Of a stretch of DNA of 64,000 bases, positions 34,339 through 43,313 are shown piece after piece (position 1 is the stretch's first letter; every line of letters begins with the position of its first letter). The notes under the pieces were generated by a model. That model was not told the DNA's origin and made no database searches. It was given only the letters and a program-made list of their open reading frames with translations. The stretch is from Caballeronia humi (GTDB lineage Bacteria > Pseudomonadota > Gammaproteobacteria > Burkholderiales > Burkholderiaceae): NCBI RefSeq assembly GCF_001544475.1, contig NZ_FCNW02000004.1:222191-286190 (forward strand). The letters run 5' to 3'. The position numbers and the translations under genes were made by a program.

Positions 34339-35304
34339 GTGGACATCTTCATGTCGATGGAGGCATTCGTACGCGCAGCCGAAGCACAAAGCTTCGCCAG
34401 CGCGGCACGGCAGCTAGGCGTCGCGAAATCCGTCGTCACGTCGCGGGTGAAGCAGTTGGAAGAGCATTTCGGCGTGGCGCTCTTTCATCGCTCGACGCGC
34501 GCCGTGCGCCTTTCAGAAGCCGGCGAAACCTATTATCGCGAGTGCGTGCAACTGGTGAACAAAGTGCACGACCTGTCGGGCCGCACGAGCGCCGAGACCC
34601 AGTCGCTCTCCGGCACGCTCAATGTTCATGTGCTGCCGGGCTTCGCGCTCGGGCACTTCTCCGAGGCGCTGATCGCGTTTCGCGAGGCGCATCCGCGCAT
34701 CGAGTTCGTCGTGACCGTCAACGACCGCGTGATCGATCCCGTCCAGGAAGGCCTCGATCTCGCGCTGCAGATCTATCCGCCCGCATCGAACCTGCTGGTT
34801 GAACGCAAGCTGTTTCCGGTGCGCGGCGTGCTGTGCGCGGCGCCCGCGTACCTTAAGGAGGAACCCGTCATCGAAACACCGCTCGATCTCGTACGTCACG
34901 ATTTCGCGCGTTATTCGCATTATCCGTGGGGCGACAAGTGGCCGCTCATGAAGGGCAACGAGTGCTATGAAGTCTCGCTCAATCCGGTGCTCAAGACGAA
35001 CAGCGTGCACCTGCTCCTGGAATTCGCGCGCGCGGGCGCAGGCGTCGCCTATCTTCCGACGATGGTCGCCGCCGCCGATCTCCTCGAACACCGGCTCGTG
35101 CACGTGCTGCCCGAGTACGCGGCGCCGCCGCTTTGGCTTTCGGCGGTCTATCCCGCGTCGCACCGATCGACCACCAAGGTGAAGGCGTTCGTCGACTTCC
35201 TGCGCGAGCGATATCTGCGCGAACCCCAGTGGGACAAGGCGCTCGGCATCTCGCCGTCCGACGACGAAAGCCGCAATGTAGACGAAGAACTCGGCGACGC
35301 CTGA
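34339..35304 (+). CDS. LysR-family regulator of the hydroquinone cluster
   Basis: A 321-residue LTTR with helix-turn-helix at about residues 17-38 (SFASAARQLGVAKSVVTSRVKQLEE). GGAGACAGC before GTG 34339 supports that start; ATG 34351 is the alternative. It is 163 bp upstream of, and on the same strand as, the hydroquinone dioxygenase genes. By analogy with PnpR-type regulators of p-nitrophenol and hydroquinone pathways it is probably the activator, responding to hydroquinone or a pathway intermediate. The C-terminus is unusually acidic. Confidence 0.85.
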   Translation: MDIFMSMEAFVRAAEAQSFASAARQLGVAKSVVTSRVKQLEEHFGVALFHRSTRAVRLSEAGETYYRECVQLVNKVHDLSGRTSAETQSLSGTLNVHVLPGFALGHFSEALIAFREAHPRIEFVVTVNDRVIDPVQEGLDLALQIYPPASNLLVERKLFPVRGVLCAAPAYLKEEPVIETPLDLVRHDFARYSHYPWGDKWPLMKGNECYEVSLNPVLKTNSVHLLLEFARAGAGVAYLPTMVAAADLLEHRLVHVLPEYAAPPLWLSAVYPASHRSTTKVKAFVDFLRERYLREPQWDKALGISPSDDESRNVDEELGDA

Positions 35305-35467
35305 GCCTTCGCAACGCCTGATATCAGTAGTTTCCCTAGCGTCGAAATCGACGTACGCAGCGTTCGCGAAACGCGACCCTCGTTCCATTGCCTTGCCGCA
35401 CAGGCGGCCCTAATCTTCGTTCCAAGGCAGCACGTTCACGAAGATCAACAGAGCAATGGAGACAGAC
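35305..35467 (+). promoter_or_regulatory. Upstream region of the hydroquinone operon with candidate regulator sites
   Basis: Seen here: a palindrome TTCGCGAA (35363-35370), a direct repeat CGTTCCA (35381-35387 and 35418-35424), and a long-spaced dyad TGCCTTG (35389-35395) / CAAGGCA (35423-35429). The paired arrangement fits LysR recognition and activation sites upstream of a promoter. No clear -35/-10 pair is visible. GGAG at 35458-35461 is the ribosome-binding site of the first structural gene. Confidence 0.4.
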
Positions 35468-35959
35468 ATGCAAGCTACCCAACTCGGCAGCCTCGGCAAT
35501 TACCGCAAGGGCTCGATCGAAATCATCAAGGGCAAACCCGGACACTACGCGATGTCGAACGTGTTCGAGGTTGCGAACACCTCGGCGCCGTACGAAAAGG
35601 TCGTCGTCGGCAAGAACCTCAAGTATGTGATCGAGACGTTGCGCGCGGAAGGCACCTCGCCGTGGTTCACGGCATCGCACGATGAATTCGCGGTTGCGCT
35701 CGATGGCGAGATCGACGTTCATTTCATCAAGCCGTCCGATGGTCCGCTCGTCGGCGAACAAACGGAAGGCACCGTGAAACTCGATGGTGAACCCTCGGGC
35801 CAGTCGATGGGTTTCGTGCGCTTGCGCCGCGGTCATCAGGCGCTGCTGCCCGCGGGCGCCGCGTATCGCTTCGAAGCGCGGAAGGCGGGTGTGCTGCTGG
35901 TGCAGACGATCCTCGGGTCGGCTTCGGTCGAGAAGTGGGCCGACATCTGCATCCAGTAA
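35468..35959 (+). CDS. Hydroquinone 1,2-dioxygenase, small subunit (PnpC/HapC type)
   Basis: A 163-residue cupin-fold protein whose size matches the 18-kDa small subunit of two-component hydroquinone dioxygenases (HapC, PnpC). Beta-rich sequence includes WFTASHDEFAVALDGEIDVHF and LRRGHQALLPAGAAYRFEA. The large subunit carries the iron, and this one stabilises the heterotetramer. GGAG six nt before ATG 35468 decides the start over ATG 35456. It is directly followed by the large subunit, dehydrogenase and maleylacetate reductase genes in the order seen in hap/pnp clusters. Confidence 0.85.
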   Translation: MQATQLGSLGNYRKGSIEIIKGKPGHYAMSNVFEVANTSAPYEKVVVGKNLKYVIETLRAEGTSPWFTASHDEFAVALDGEIDVHFIKPSDGPLVGEQTEGTVKLDGEPSGQSMGFVRLRRGHQALLPAGAAYRFEARKAGVLLVQTILGSASVEKWADICIQ

Positions 35960-35997
35960 CCGACACGCAATCAACGCCACCCCTTTCGGAGTACATC

Positions 35998-36993
35998 ATG
36001 GATCAAGCCAGCATTCTTCAGAACGTCGTCGCGACCGACCCGGACAGCGTCACCGGCTATCGCACCTTCAAACTCGGTGGTTTCGAATTCAGCCGCGACG
36101 CCTATTTCGCCACGGTGAAGTGGCCGTCGAACGGACAGACCCGCTCCCACCAGATGCACGCCGACGACTTCCTGCGCGCGATGATGCGCGACGTGGCATG
36201 GGGCTTCTTCTACGGCTGGGTCAACTTCGATGAAGTGATCGGCACGCGCAATCATTACGGCAAGGTGGACATGTACGCCGGCGCGTACAACGCGAGCTTC
36301 AAGGACGCGGGCGTCGACTACACGCAGCAGTTCGAGACACCCGTGATCATGGCGACCTTCAAGGCGATCCTGAAGGACTGGGTCAACGAAGGCTTCGATC
36401 CGTTCGCCGCGCCCGAGGAAACCGGCTCCGCGTTCGGCGCCAAGCACGGCGACAACATCGCCGCCATCGACCGCACGCGTATTGCGACAAAACGCATGCC
36501 GGGGCTCGAAGGCGACTCGCCATTGCGCGACGATCTTCCCGTCAACCGCCAGTTCGCCGACATCGAGCAGGACGAACCCGAGATTCACGCAGCGCCTGGT
36601 TTCGAAGGCCAGTTGCATGCCTTCAGTCTTTTCAAGTACCTGTCGCGTTCCGACGTGACGTGGAATCCGTCGGTGACGTCGGTGTGCAAGCAGAGCCTCT
36701 TCTGCCCGACGACCGAGGAGTTCGTGCTGCCGGTCTTTCATGGCAACGACCGCGTCGAGTGGTTCCTGCAACTCTCCGACCAGATCATCTGGGACGTTGC
36801 CGACAAGGACACCGGCGAGCCGCGTGCGCGCATTACGATGAACGCGGGCGACATCGCCGCGATGCCCGCCGATATTCGCCACAAAGGGTATTCGCAGAAG
36901 CGCTCCATGCTGCTCGTGTGGGAGAACGCGACGCCCGATCTGCCCAAGCGCTACGAAAGCGGCGAACTTCCGCCGTACCCGGTGCCCCTCTAA
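35998..36993 (+). CDS. Hydroquinone 1,2-dioxygenase, large catalytic subunit (PnpD/HapD type)
   Basis: A 331-residue bicupin. The segment FHGNDRVEWF gives His248, Asn250 and Glu254, and DIRHKGYS gives His295. This H-x-N-x3-E ... H spacing equals, with a constant shift of 8, the iron ligands I recall for Pseudomonas PnpD (His256, Asn258, Glu262, His303). The enzyme opens hydroquinone with O2 to 4-hydroxymuconic semialdehyde. CGGAGTACATC precedes ATG 35998. It lies 38 bp after the small-subunit gene and is followed by an 8-bp hairpin before the dehydrogenase gene. Confidence 0.9.
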   Translation: MDQASILQNVVATDPDSVTGYRTFKLGGFEFSRDAYFATVKWPSNGQTRSHQMHADDFLRAMMRDVAWGFFYGWVNFDEVIGTRNHYGKVDMYAGAYNASFKDAGVDYTQQFETPVIMATFKAILKDWVNEGFDPFAAPEETGSAFGAKHGDNIAAIDRTRIATKRMPGLEGDSPLRDDLPVNRQFADIEQDEPEIHAAPGFEGQLHAFSLFKYLSRSDVTWNPSVTSVCKQSLFCPTTEEFVLPVFHGNDRVEWFLQLSDQIIWDVADKDTGEPRARITMNAGDIAAMPADIRHKGYSQKRSMLLVWENATPDLPKRYESGELPPYPVPL

Positions 36994-37035
36994 AGCGCCC
37001 GGCGCTAACCCCTTCCCTGCCCCGCATCGAAACGA

Positions 37036-37056
37036 CGACGCCGAGAACCGGCGTCG
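37036..37056 (+). other. Intercistronic hairpin downstream of the dioxygenase genes
   Basis: CGACGCCG (37036-37043) pairs perfectly with CGGCGTCG (37049-37056) around AGAAC. No U run follows. In a polycistronic mRNA it may protect the dioxygenase part from 3' exonucleases or cut read-through, giving more dioxygenase than downstream enzymes. Confidence 0.5.
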
Positions 37057-37098
37057 CGGGGACCGCTTTGTCTTAAGCATTCTTCAGGCAGGACCGAC

Positions 37099-38562
37099 AT
37101 GCAAACGCAACTCTTCATCGATGGCCGCTTCGTTCCGGCACTGAGCGGCGAAACGCTCGCGAGCGTCAACCCGCACGACAACTCGGTCATCGCGCAAGTC
37201 TCGATGGCCGGACGCGCGGATATCGATCGCGCGGTCGATGCAGCCAAGGCCGCTTTCCCGAAATGGAGCAGTATGGCCGCAGCCGAGCGCGGCAGGCTGC
37301 TGCTCAAACTCGCCGATGCGATCGAAGCGAACGCGGATAAACTCGCACGCCTCGAATCGCTCGACACAGGTCATCCGATCCGTGACACGCGCAACCTCGA
37401 CGTGCCGCGCACGGCCGCGACGTTCCGTTACTTCGGCGGCATGGCCGACAAGGTCGAAGGCTCCGTGATCCCTGTCGAAGCGGGCTTCCTGAACTACATG
37501 ACGCGCGAGCCCGTCGGCATCGTCGGGCAGGTGGTGCCGTGGAATTTTCCGCTGATGTTCACAAGCTGGAAGATGGCGCCCGCCCTCGCCGCTGGCAACT
37601 GTGTCGTGATGAAGCCAGCGGAACTCACGCCGCTCTCCAGTCTTGCTATCGCTGAACTGATGGCTGAAGTGGGCTTTCCGCCGGGCGTCGTGAACGTGCT
37701 GCCGGGGCTCGGTTACGTGGCCGGTCAATACATCGCGGAACATCCGGAGATCAGCAAGGTCGCGTTCACGGGATCGACCGCCGTGGGCCGCAAGATCGTG
37801 CAGGCGTCGAGCGGCAACCTGAAGAAGGTGCAACTGGAACTCGGCGGAAAGGGCGCGAACGTAGTCTTCAGCGACTCGAATCTCGATGCGGTCGTGCAAG
37901 GCTCCGCGTTCGGTATCTTCCATAACCAGGGGCAGGCGTGCATCGCGGCGTCGCGGTTGATCGTGCATGAATCCGTCGCCGATGAACTGCTCGAACGCTT
38001 CACCTCGCTCGCGCGCTCGATCAAGATCGGCGATCCACTCGACCCTTCCACGGAGATGGGCCCGCTCACTTCGCAGATGCATCGCGACCGTGTGCTCTCG
38101 TATGTCGATGTCGCACGCGATCAAGGCGGATGCGTGCTGTCAGGCGGCAAGGCGCCCGCGAACGCTGCGCTTGCGAAGGGCTTCTACGTCGAGCCGACGA
38201 TCGTCTCCGCGAAGCCTACCGACCGCGTTGCGCAGGAAGAAGTGTTCGGCCCGTTCGTCACGGTCAGCACGTTCAGCAACGACGAGGAAGCACTCGCCAT
38301 CGCGAACGGCACCGAATACGGCCTCGGCGCGGGCTTGTGGACACGCGACCTGCAACGCGCGCATCTCTTCGCGCGGCAGTTGAGGAGCGGCATGGTGTGG
38401 ATCAACTGCTACAAGCGCGTGAGTCCCGCGTCGCCGTTCGGTGGTGTCGGCGCGAGTGGCTATGGACGCGAGATGGGTTTCGAAGTGATGCGCGAATACA
38501 CGCAGCCGAAGTCGGTCTGGGTGAATGTCGATGCAAACATTCCGCCTTACTATCCGCGCTGA
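37099..38562 (+). CDS. 4-Hydroxymuconic semialdehyde dehydrogenase (PnpE/HapE type)
   Basis: A 487-residue ALDH with Glu247 (LELGGKG) and nucleophile Cys281 (GQACIAASRL). In hydroquinone pathways the enzyme in this place oxidises 4-hydroxymuconic semialdehyde to maleylacetate with NAD(P)+. The assignment comes from position between the dioxygenase and maleylacetate reductase genes; sequence alone only shows an ALDH. The intercistronic gap to the next gene is only 4 bp, so translation is likely coupled. Confidence 0.85.
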   Translation: MQTQLFIDGRFVPALSGETLASVNPHDNSVIAQVSMAGRADIDRAVDAAKAAFPKWSSMAAAERGRLLLKLADAIEANADKLARLESLDTGHPIRDTRNLDVPRTAATFRYFGGMADKVEGSVIPVEAGFLNYMTREPVGIVGQVVPWNFPLMFTSWKMAPALAAGNCVVMKPAELTPLSSLAIAELMAEVGFPPGVVNVLPGLGYVAGQYIAEHPEISKVAFTGSTAVGRKIVQASSGNLKKVQLELGGKGANVVFSDSNLDAVVQGSAFGIFHNQGQACIAASRLIVHESVADELLERFTSLARSIKIGDPLDPSTEMGPLTSQMHRDRVLSYVDVARDQGGCVLSGGKAPANAALAKGFYVEPTIVSAKPTDRVAQEEVFGPFVTVSTFSNDEEALAIANGTEYGLGAGLWTRDLQRAHLFARQLRSGMVWINCYKRVSPASPFGGVGASGYGREMGFEVMREYTQPKSVWVNVDANIPPYYPR

Positions 38563-38566
38563 AATC

Positions 38567-39625
38567 ATGAACTCGTTCATCTATCAGGGCATGCCGTCGC
38601 GCGTGGTGTTCGGTGCAGGGAGCATCGAACATCTTGAGCGTGAGATCGATCTGCTCGGCGCGAAGCGCGCCATCGTGCTCTCGACGCCTCAGCAGCGCGA
38701 ACAGGCGGAAGCACTCGCGGAAAGGCTCGGTGTGCGCGTCACGGGCGTGTTTGCAAAAGCGGTGATGCACGTGCCCATGGAGACCGCCCGCGAAGCACGC
38801 GAGTACGCAGAACGGGTCGGCGCCGATTGCGCTGTAGCAATCGGCGGCGGCTCCACGACGGGGCTCGGCAAGGCGATCGCGTTGACCTCGTCGCTGCCGA
38901 TACTCGCCGTTCCTACCACATATGCCGGCTCCGAAATGACGCCGATCTACGGTCTCACGGAGGCGGGACTCAAGAAGACGGGCCGCGACATTCGCGTGCT
39001 GCCGAAGACCGTCATCTATGATCCGGCGCTGACGGTGTCGCTTCCTGCATCGCTGTCGGTCACGAGCGGCATCAACGCGATTGCGCACGCGGCCGAAGGT
39101 CTCTATGCGCAGGACGCGAATCCGGTCATCAGCCTGATGGCCGAGGAAGGCATTCGTGCGCTGGCTCAAGGCATCGGCAAAGTCGTCGAGCAACCCGGTG
39201 ACCTCGATGCACGCAGCGACTGTCTCTACGGCGCTTGGCTGTGCGGCGCGGTGCTCGGCAATGTCGGCATGGCGCTGCATCACAAGCTGTGCCACACGCT
39301 CGGTGGCACGTTCAATCTTCCGCACGCCGAGACGCACACGATCGTGCTACCCCACGCGCTCGCCTACAACCGCGATGCGGCGCCGCAAGCGATGAAGCGC
39401 ATCGCACGCGCACTAGGCACGACGGACGCCGCACGAGGCGCATTCGATCTCGCGCGCGATAACGGCGCGCCCACTGCATTGAAAGATATCGGCTTCAAGG
39501 AAAGCGACATCGACATCGCATTGGACATCGCGTTGAAGAACCCTTACTGGAACCCGCGTCCGCTGGAACGCGCGCCTTTGCGGGCCTTGCTCGAAGCGGC
39601 CTTCGAAGGCCGCGCGCCAACCTGA
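38567..39625 (+). CDS. Maleylacetate reductase
   Basis: A 352-residue member of the iron-alcohol-dehydrogenase fold with GAGSIEHL near the start, the nucleotide loop AIGGGSTTGLGKAIAL and PTTYAGSEMTPIYG. Maleylacetate reductases are about 350 residues, shorter than Fe-ADHs. The reaction is maleylacetate + NAD(P)H to beta-ketoadipate, which enters central metabolism. It receives maleylacetate from both ring-cleavage routes in this cluster (hydroquinone and hydroxyquinol). ATG 38567 begins 4 bp after the dehydrogenase stop. Confidence 0.92.
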   Translation: MNSFIYQGMPSRVVFGAGSIEHLEREIDLLGAKRAIVLSTPQQREQAEALAERLGVRVTGVFAKAVMHVPMETAREAREYAERVGADCAVAIGGGSTTGLGKAIALTSSLPILAVPTTYAGSEMTPIYGLTEAGLKKTGRDIRVLPKTVIYDPALTVSLPASLSVTSGINAIAHAAEGLYAQDANPVISLMAEEGIRALAQGIGKVVEQPGDLDARSDCLYGAWLCGAVLGNVGMALHHKLCHTLGGTFNLPHAETHTIVLPHALAYNRDAAPQAMKRIARALGTTDAARGAFDLARDNGAPTALKDIGFKESDIDIALDIALKNPYWNPRPLERAPLRALLEAAFEGRAPT

Positions 39626-39681
39626 CGCACAGCACAGAAAAACGCTGGCGCAGAACCATAAATAGACTGAAGGAGACAAAC

Positions 39682-40980
39682 ATGGACGATCGATCCATCG
39701 ACGGCGCTCGCCGTCAATTCGTGAAGGCCGCCGCAAGCGCCGCGCTCGTTGGCAGCTCACCGATGCTCGCGCGCATCGCAAACGCCGCAGGTCCGCGCAC
39801 GCTTAAAATTGGCTACGTATCGCCGCAAACGGGGCCGCTCGCGCCCTTCGGCGAAGCCGACCGCTTCACGATCCAGCAGATGCAGACGGCGTTGAAGGGC
39901 GGCATTACGATCGGCGGCAAGCAGTATCCGGTATCGATCCTCGTGAAGGACAGCCAGTCCAATCCGAACCGCGCGGGCGAAGTGGCGAACGATCTGATCC
40001 TCAAGGAAAAGGTCGACATCATGCTCGTCTCCGGCACGCCGGAAACCGCGAACCCGGTCAGCGACGCGTGCGAAGTGAACGAGATGCCGTGCGTATCGAC
40101 TGTCGTTCCGTGGCAGCCGTGGTTCTTCGGCAGAAAAGGCGACCCGAAGAAGGGTTTCAACTACACCTATCACTTCTTCTGGGGCCTTGAGGACGTGATC
40201 GCCGTCTACACAGGCATGTGGCGATCGGTGCAGACCAACAAGACGGTCGGCGGCCTCTTCCCGAACGACGGCGACGGCAACGCATGGGGCGACAGCAAGC
40301 TCGGCTTCCCGCCCGTGCTCGCGCAAAAGGGCTTCACGCTGAAGGACCCGGGCCGTTTCCAGTCGATGACGCAGGATTTCTCCGCGCAGATTTCCGCGTT
40401 CAAGCAAGGCAGCTCGCAGATCGTGACGGGCGTCGTGATTCCGCCTGATGCAAAGAACTTTCTCGTGCAGGCGCGTCAGCAAGGATTCAAGCCGAAGGTC
40501 ATTTCGATCGGCAAGGCGCTGCTCTTTCCGACTTCCATCGAAGCGCTCGGCGATCTCGGCGATGGCCTCTCGACCGAAGTGTGGTGGTCGCCGTCACATC
40601 CGTTCAAGTCTTCGTTGACGGGACAGTCCGCGCGGCAGCTTGCCGACGCGTACGAAGCCGCCACGTCGAAGCAATGGACGCAGCCTATCGGCTTCGCGCA
40701 CGCGCTCTTCGAAATCGCCGTCGATGCGTTCAAGCGCACGAAAGACATCGACTCGAACGAAGCGATCCGCGACGCCGTGGCGACGACGAAGCTCGATACC
40801 GTCGTCGGACGCGTGGCCTGGGGCAGCGGCCCGGTGAAGAACGTTGCGAAGACGCCGCTCGTCGGCGGGCAGTGGCTCAAGACTGCGGCAGGACAACCGC
40901 ATCGCTTCGATCTCGCGATCGTGAACAATCAACTCGCTCCCAGCGTGCCGCTCTCCGGCCCGCTGAAGCTGATCGCATGA
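39682..40980 (+). CDS. ABC transporter substrate-binding protein, LivK type, Tat-exported
   Basis: A 432-residue periplasmic binding protein (type 1 fold, branched-chain-amino-acid-like). The N-terminus DGARRQFVKAAASAALVG carries a twin-arginine motif (R10-R11) ahead of a hydrophobic region, so Tat export is predicted. The mature protein begins near LKIGYVSPQTGPLAPFGEAD. AAGGAGACAAAC precedes the ATG. It is followed by two ATPases and two permeases. Placement between aromatic-ring-cleavage genes points to uptake of an aromatic compound such as hydroquinone, a hydroxybenzoate or a conjugate. Confidence 0.88.
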   Translation: MDDRSIDGARRQFVKAAASAALVGSSPMLARIANAAGPRTLKIGYVSPQTGPLAPFGEADRFTIQQMQTALKGGITIGGKQYPVSILVKDSQSNPNRAGEVANDLILKEKVDIMLVSGTPETANPVSDACEVNEMPCVSTVVPWQPWFFGRKGDPKKGFNYTYHFFWGLEDVIAVYTGMWRSVQTNKTVGGLFPNDGDGNAWGDSKLGFPPVLAQKGFTLKDPGRFQSMTQDFSAQISAFKQGSSQIVTGVVIPPDAKNFLVQARQQGFKPKVISIGKALLFPTSIEALGDLGDGLSTEVWWSPSHPFKSSLTGQSARQLADAYEAATSKQWTQPIGFAHALFEIAVDAFKRTKDIDSNEAIRDAVATTKLDTVVGRVAWGSGPVKNVAKTPLVGGQWLKTAAGQPHRFDLAIVNNQLAPSVPLSGPLKLIA

Positions 40981-40996
40981 CGAGGGAGACAAAGCG

Positions 40997-41719
40997 ATGA
41001 GCAGCGTTCTGGCATTGTCGAGCGTCTCGAAGAGTTATGGCGCACTGAAGGTCACCGACGACATCAGCTTCGAGATCCAGCGCGGCGAGACTTACGGCAT
41101 CCTCGGCCCCAACGGGGCGGGCAAGACGACCCTCTTCAACCTTGTGAGTGGCGACGTGCGCCCTGATGCGGGCACGATCCACTTCGACGGCAACGATATC
41201 GGCGCGCTCGCTCCGCACAAGCGCTGCGTCGCGGGGATCGGGCGTTCGTATCAGGTGCCGCGTCCGTTCGGCGGGATGACCGTATTCGAAAACCTCTTGG
41301 TCGGCGCGACGTTCGGCGGCGAGCTTGCAGAACACGCGGCCTACGACGTGTGCATCGACGTACTGGAGCGCACTGGTCTCAAGCGCCGCGCAAATCAGCT
41401 TGCGAGCACACTCACGCTGCTGGACCGCAAGCGTCTTGAGCTAGCGCGCGCACTCGCCACACGTCCCAAGCTGTTGCTGCTCGATGAGATTGCAGGCGGT
41501 CTCACGGAGCCGGAGACGCATGAACTTGTCGATGAAATCAAGCGCGTGAAGGAGCATGGCGTGACGATCGTGTGGATCGAGCACGTCGTGCATGCGCTGC
41601 TCGCCGTTGCCGATCGATTGCTCGTCATTCACTTCGGCAAGCGCCTCGCGGAGGGATCGCCCGCTGCGGTGATGGACGATCCCGAAGTGAAGCGCGTCTA
41701 TCTCGGTCTGGAGGCTTGA
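40997..41719 (+). CDS. ABC transporter ATP-binding protein, LivG type
   Basis: A 240-residue ATPase: Walker A GPNGAGKTT at about 36-44, Walker B LLLLDEIAGGLT near 160, and a switch His in WIEHVV. The usual LSGGQ signature is degenerate here (TLTLLDRKRLELARAL), as often in LivG-type proteins but more extreme. It energises the importer with LivF-, LivH- and LivM-type partners. The ATG follows GAGGGAGACAAAGCG. Only 2 bp separate it from the next ATPase gene. Confidence 0.88.
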   Translation: MSSVLALSSVSKSYGALKVTDDISFEIQRGETYGILGPNGAGKTTLFNLVSGDVRPDAGTIHFDGNDIGALAPHKRCVAGIGRSYQVPRPFGGMTVFENLLVGATFGGELAEHAAYDVCIDVLERTGLKRRANQLASTLTLLDRKRLELARALATRPKLLLLDEIAGGLTEPETHELVDEIKRVKEHGVTIVWIEHVVHALLAVADRLLVIHFGKRLAEGSPAAVMDDPEVKRVYLGLEA

Positions 41720-41721
41720 GC

Positions 41722-42429
41722 ATGCCGGCGATTCTCGAAACACGCGCGCTCAGCGCGTTCTATGGCGATTTTCAGGCGCTGTTCGGCATCGACATGGCCG
41801 TGAACAGCGGTGAAGTGATCGCGCTGATCGGCTCGAATGGCGCGGGCAAATCGACGTTTCTCAAGACGCTCGCAGGCTTGCTGCGCACGCGTCCGGAGCA
41901 GGTGCTCTACAAGGGCGAAGCGATCGGCGGCATGCCAGCAGCGAGCATTGTCGGCAAGGGCATCGCGCTCGTGCCGGAAGGACGCAGGCTATTTGCGAGC
42001 CTTTCCGTCGAAGAGAATCTGCTGCTCGGCGGATATTGCGAACGGCCGGGACACTGGAATCTGCAGACTGTTTATGAGTTGTTCCCTGTGCTGAAGGAAC
42101 GCAGACGCCATCAGGCGACGGCGCTCTCAGGCGGCCAGCAGCAGATGGTCGCACTCGGCCGCGCGCTGATGAGCAACCCCGATCTGATCATGTGCGACGA
42201 ACTCTCGCTTGGGCTCGCGCCTGTCATCGTGCGCGAGATCTACGCAGCGCTGCCTTCGATCGTGGCGGACGGCATGAGCGCGATCGTCGTCGAGCAGGAC
42301 GTGCAACTGGCGCGCAAGGTCTCGTCGCGTTTCTATTGCTTTCAGGAGGGACGTGTGTCGCTTTCGGGCGCCTCCGCCGACGTCTCCGACGAAGCGATCA
42401 CGCAAGCCTATTTCGGAGTGACGTCATGA
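41722..42429 (+). CDS. ABC transporter ATP-binding protein, LivF type
   Basis: A 235-residue ATPase with Walker A GSNGAGKST, an intact signature LSGGQQQM and Walker B LIMCDELSLGL. It is the second nucleotide-binding subunit of the five-gene importer. Its start lies 2 bp after the previous stop, and its own stop overlaps the next ATG by 4 bp, so the five genes are tightly coupled. Confidence 0.9.
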   Translation: MPAILETRALSAFYGDFQALFGIDMAVNSGEVIALIGSNGAGKSTFLKTLAGLLRTRPEQVLYKGEAIGGMPAASIVGKGIALVPEGRRLFASLSVEENLLLGGYCERPGHWNLQTVYELFPVLKERRRHQATALSGGQQQMVALGRALMSNPDLIMCDELSLGLAPVIVREIYAALPSIVADGMSAIVVEQDVQLARKVSSRFYCFQEGRVSLSGASADVSDEAITQAYFGVTS

Positions 42430-43292
42430 GTTCGACCGTCAATATAGTGTTGCAAGGCGTCCTGCTCGGTGCGCTGTATGCGCTCTTCGCGATGGGCCAG
42501 TCGCTCGTGTTCGGCGTGATGCGTCTGACCAATACCGCGCACGGCGACTTCATCGTGTTGCTCGTGTTCGTGCTCTTCGCGCTGACGAGCTGGGCGCATG
42601 TACCGTTGTGGCTCGCCGTGCCGCTGTTGATCGTAATCGCCTTTGGCGCGGGTTATGCCGTGCAGTTCGCGGTGCTCAATCGCGTGAGCGGACGCGATCC
42701 GTTGCCTTCGCTCGTCGTTACCTTCGGGCTTTCGATCGTCATTCAGAACCTGCTGCAGGAAGTGTTCTCCGCGGACCCGCGTTCGCTCGCAACGGGCGGC
42801 TTCGAATCGATGAGCTTTGCGTTGCCCGGCGGCATCGCCTTGGGGCTCTTGCCGCTCCTCACGCTCGCCGTCACGATCGCCGCGACGCTCGCGCTGCAAT
42901 GGCTCTTCGGCCGCACACCGCTCGGCCGCGCGTTTCGCGCAACCTCCGACGATCGCGAGATCGTGCAACTGATGGGCGTCTCCCCACGCCGCACGTTCGC
43001 CCTCGCGATGAGCATCGCGTTCGTGCTGATCGCGCTCGCTGCGACGCTCTACGGCATGCGGACCGCAGTCTCCCCGACCGATGGCCCCGCGCTGCTGCTC
43101 TACGCGTTCGAAGCGGTGATCATCGGCGGCATGGGTTCGTTCTGGGGCACGTTCGCGGGCGGCATTGCGCTCGGGATCGCGCAACAGATCGGCTTTTATT
43201 TCGATCCCGGCTGGGGTATCTGGCTCGGGCACGTGCTGTTCCTCGCCGTGCTGACCGTGCGGCCGCAAGGCTTCTTCCCCAAGACCGCTTGA
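42426..43292 (+). CDS. ABC transporter permease, LivH type
   Basis: A 288-residue inner-membrane permease with about eight helices; the N-terminal VLLGALYALFAMGQSLVFGVMRLTNTAHGDF is typical of LivH. The EAVIIGGMGSFWGTFAGG motif near the C-terminus is the ATPase-coupling loop of this family. It overlaps the LivF gene by 4 bp (ATGA). It pairs with the LivM-type permease encoded next. Confidence 0.9.
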   Translation: MSSTVNIVLQGVLLGALYALFAMGQSLVFGVMRLTNTAHGDFIVLLVFVLFALTSWAHVPLWLAVPLLIVIAFGAGYAVQFAVLNRVSGRDPLPSLVVTFGLSIVIQNLLQEVFSADPRSLATGGFESMSFALPGGIALGLLPLLTLAVTIAATLALQWLFGRTPLGRAFRATSDDREIVQLMGVSPRRTFALAMSIAFVLIALAATLYGMRTAVSPTDGPALLLYAFEAVIIGGMGSFWGTFAGGIALGIAQQIGFYFDPGWGIWLGHVLFLAVLTVRPQGFFPKTA

Positions 43293-43313
43293 CGTTTTAT
43301 CGAGGTGACAGAC

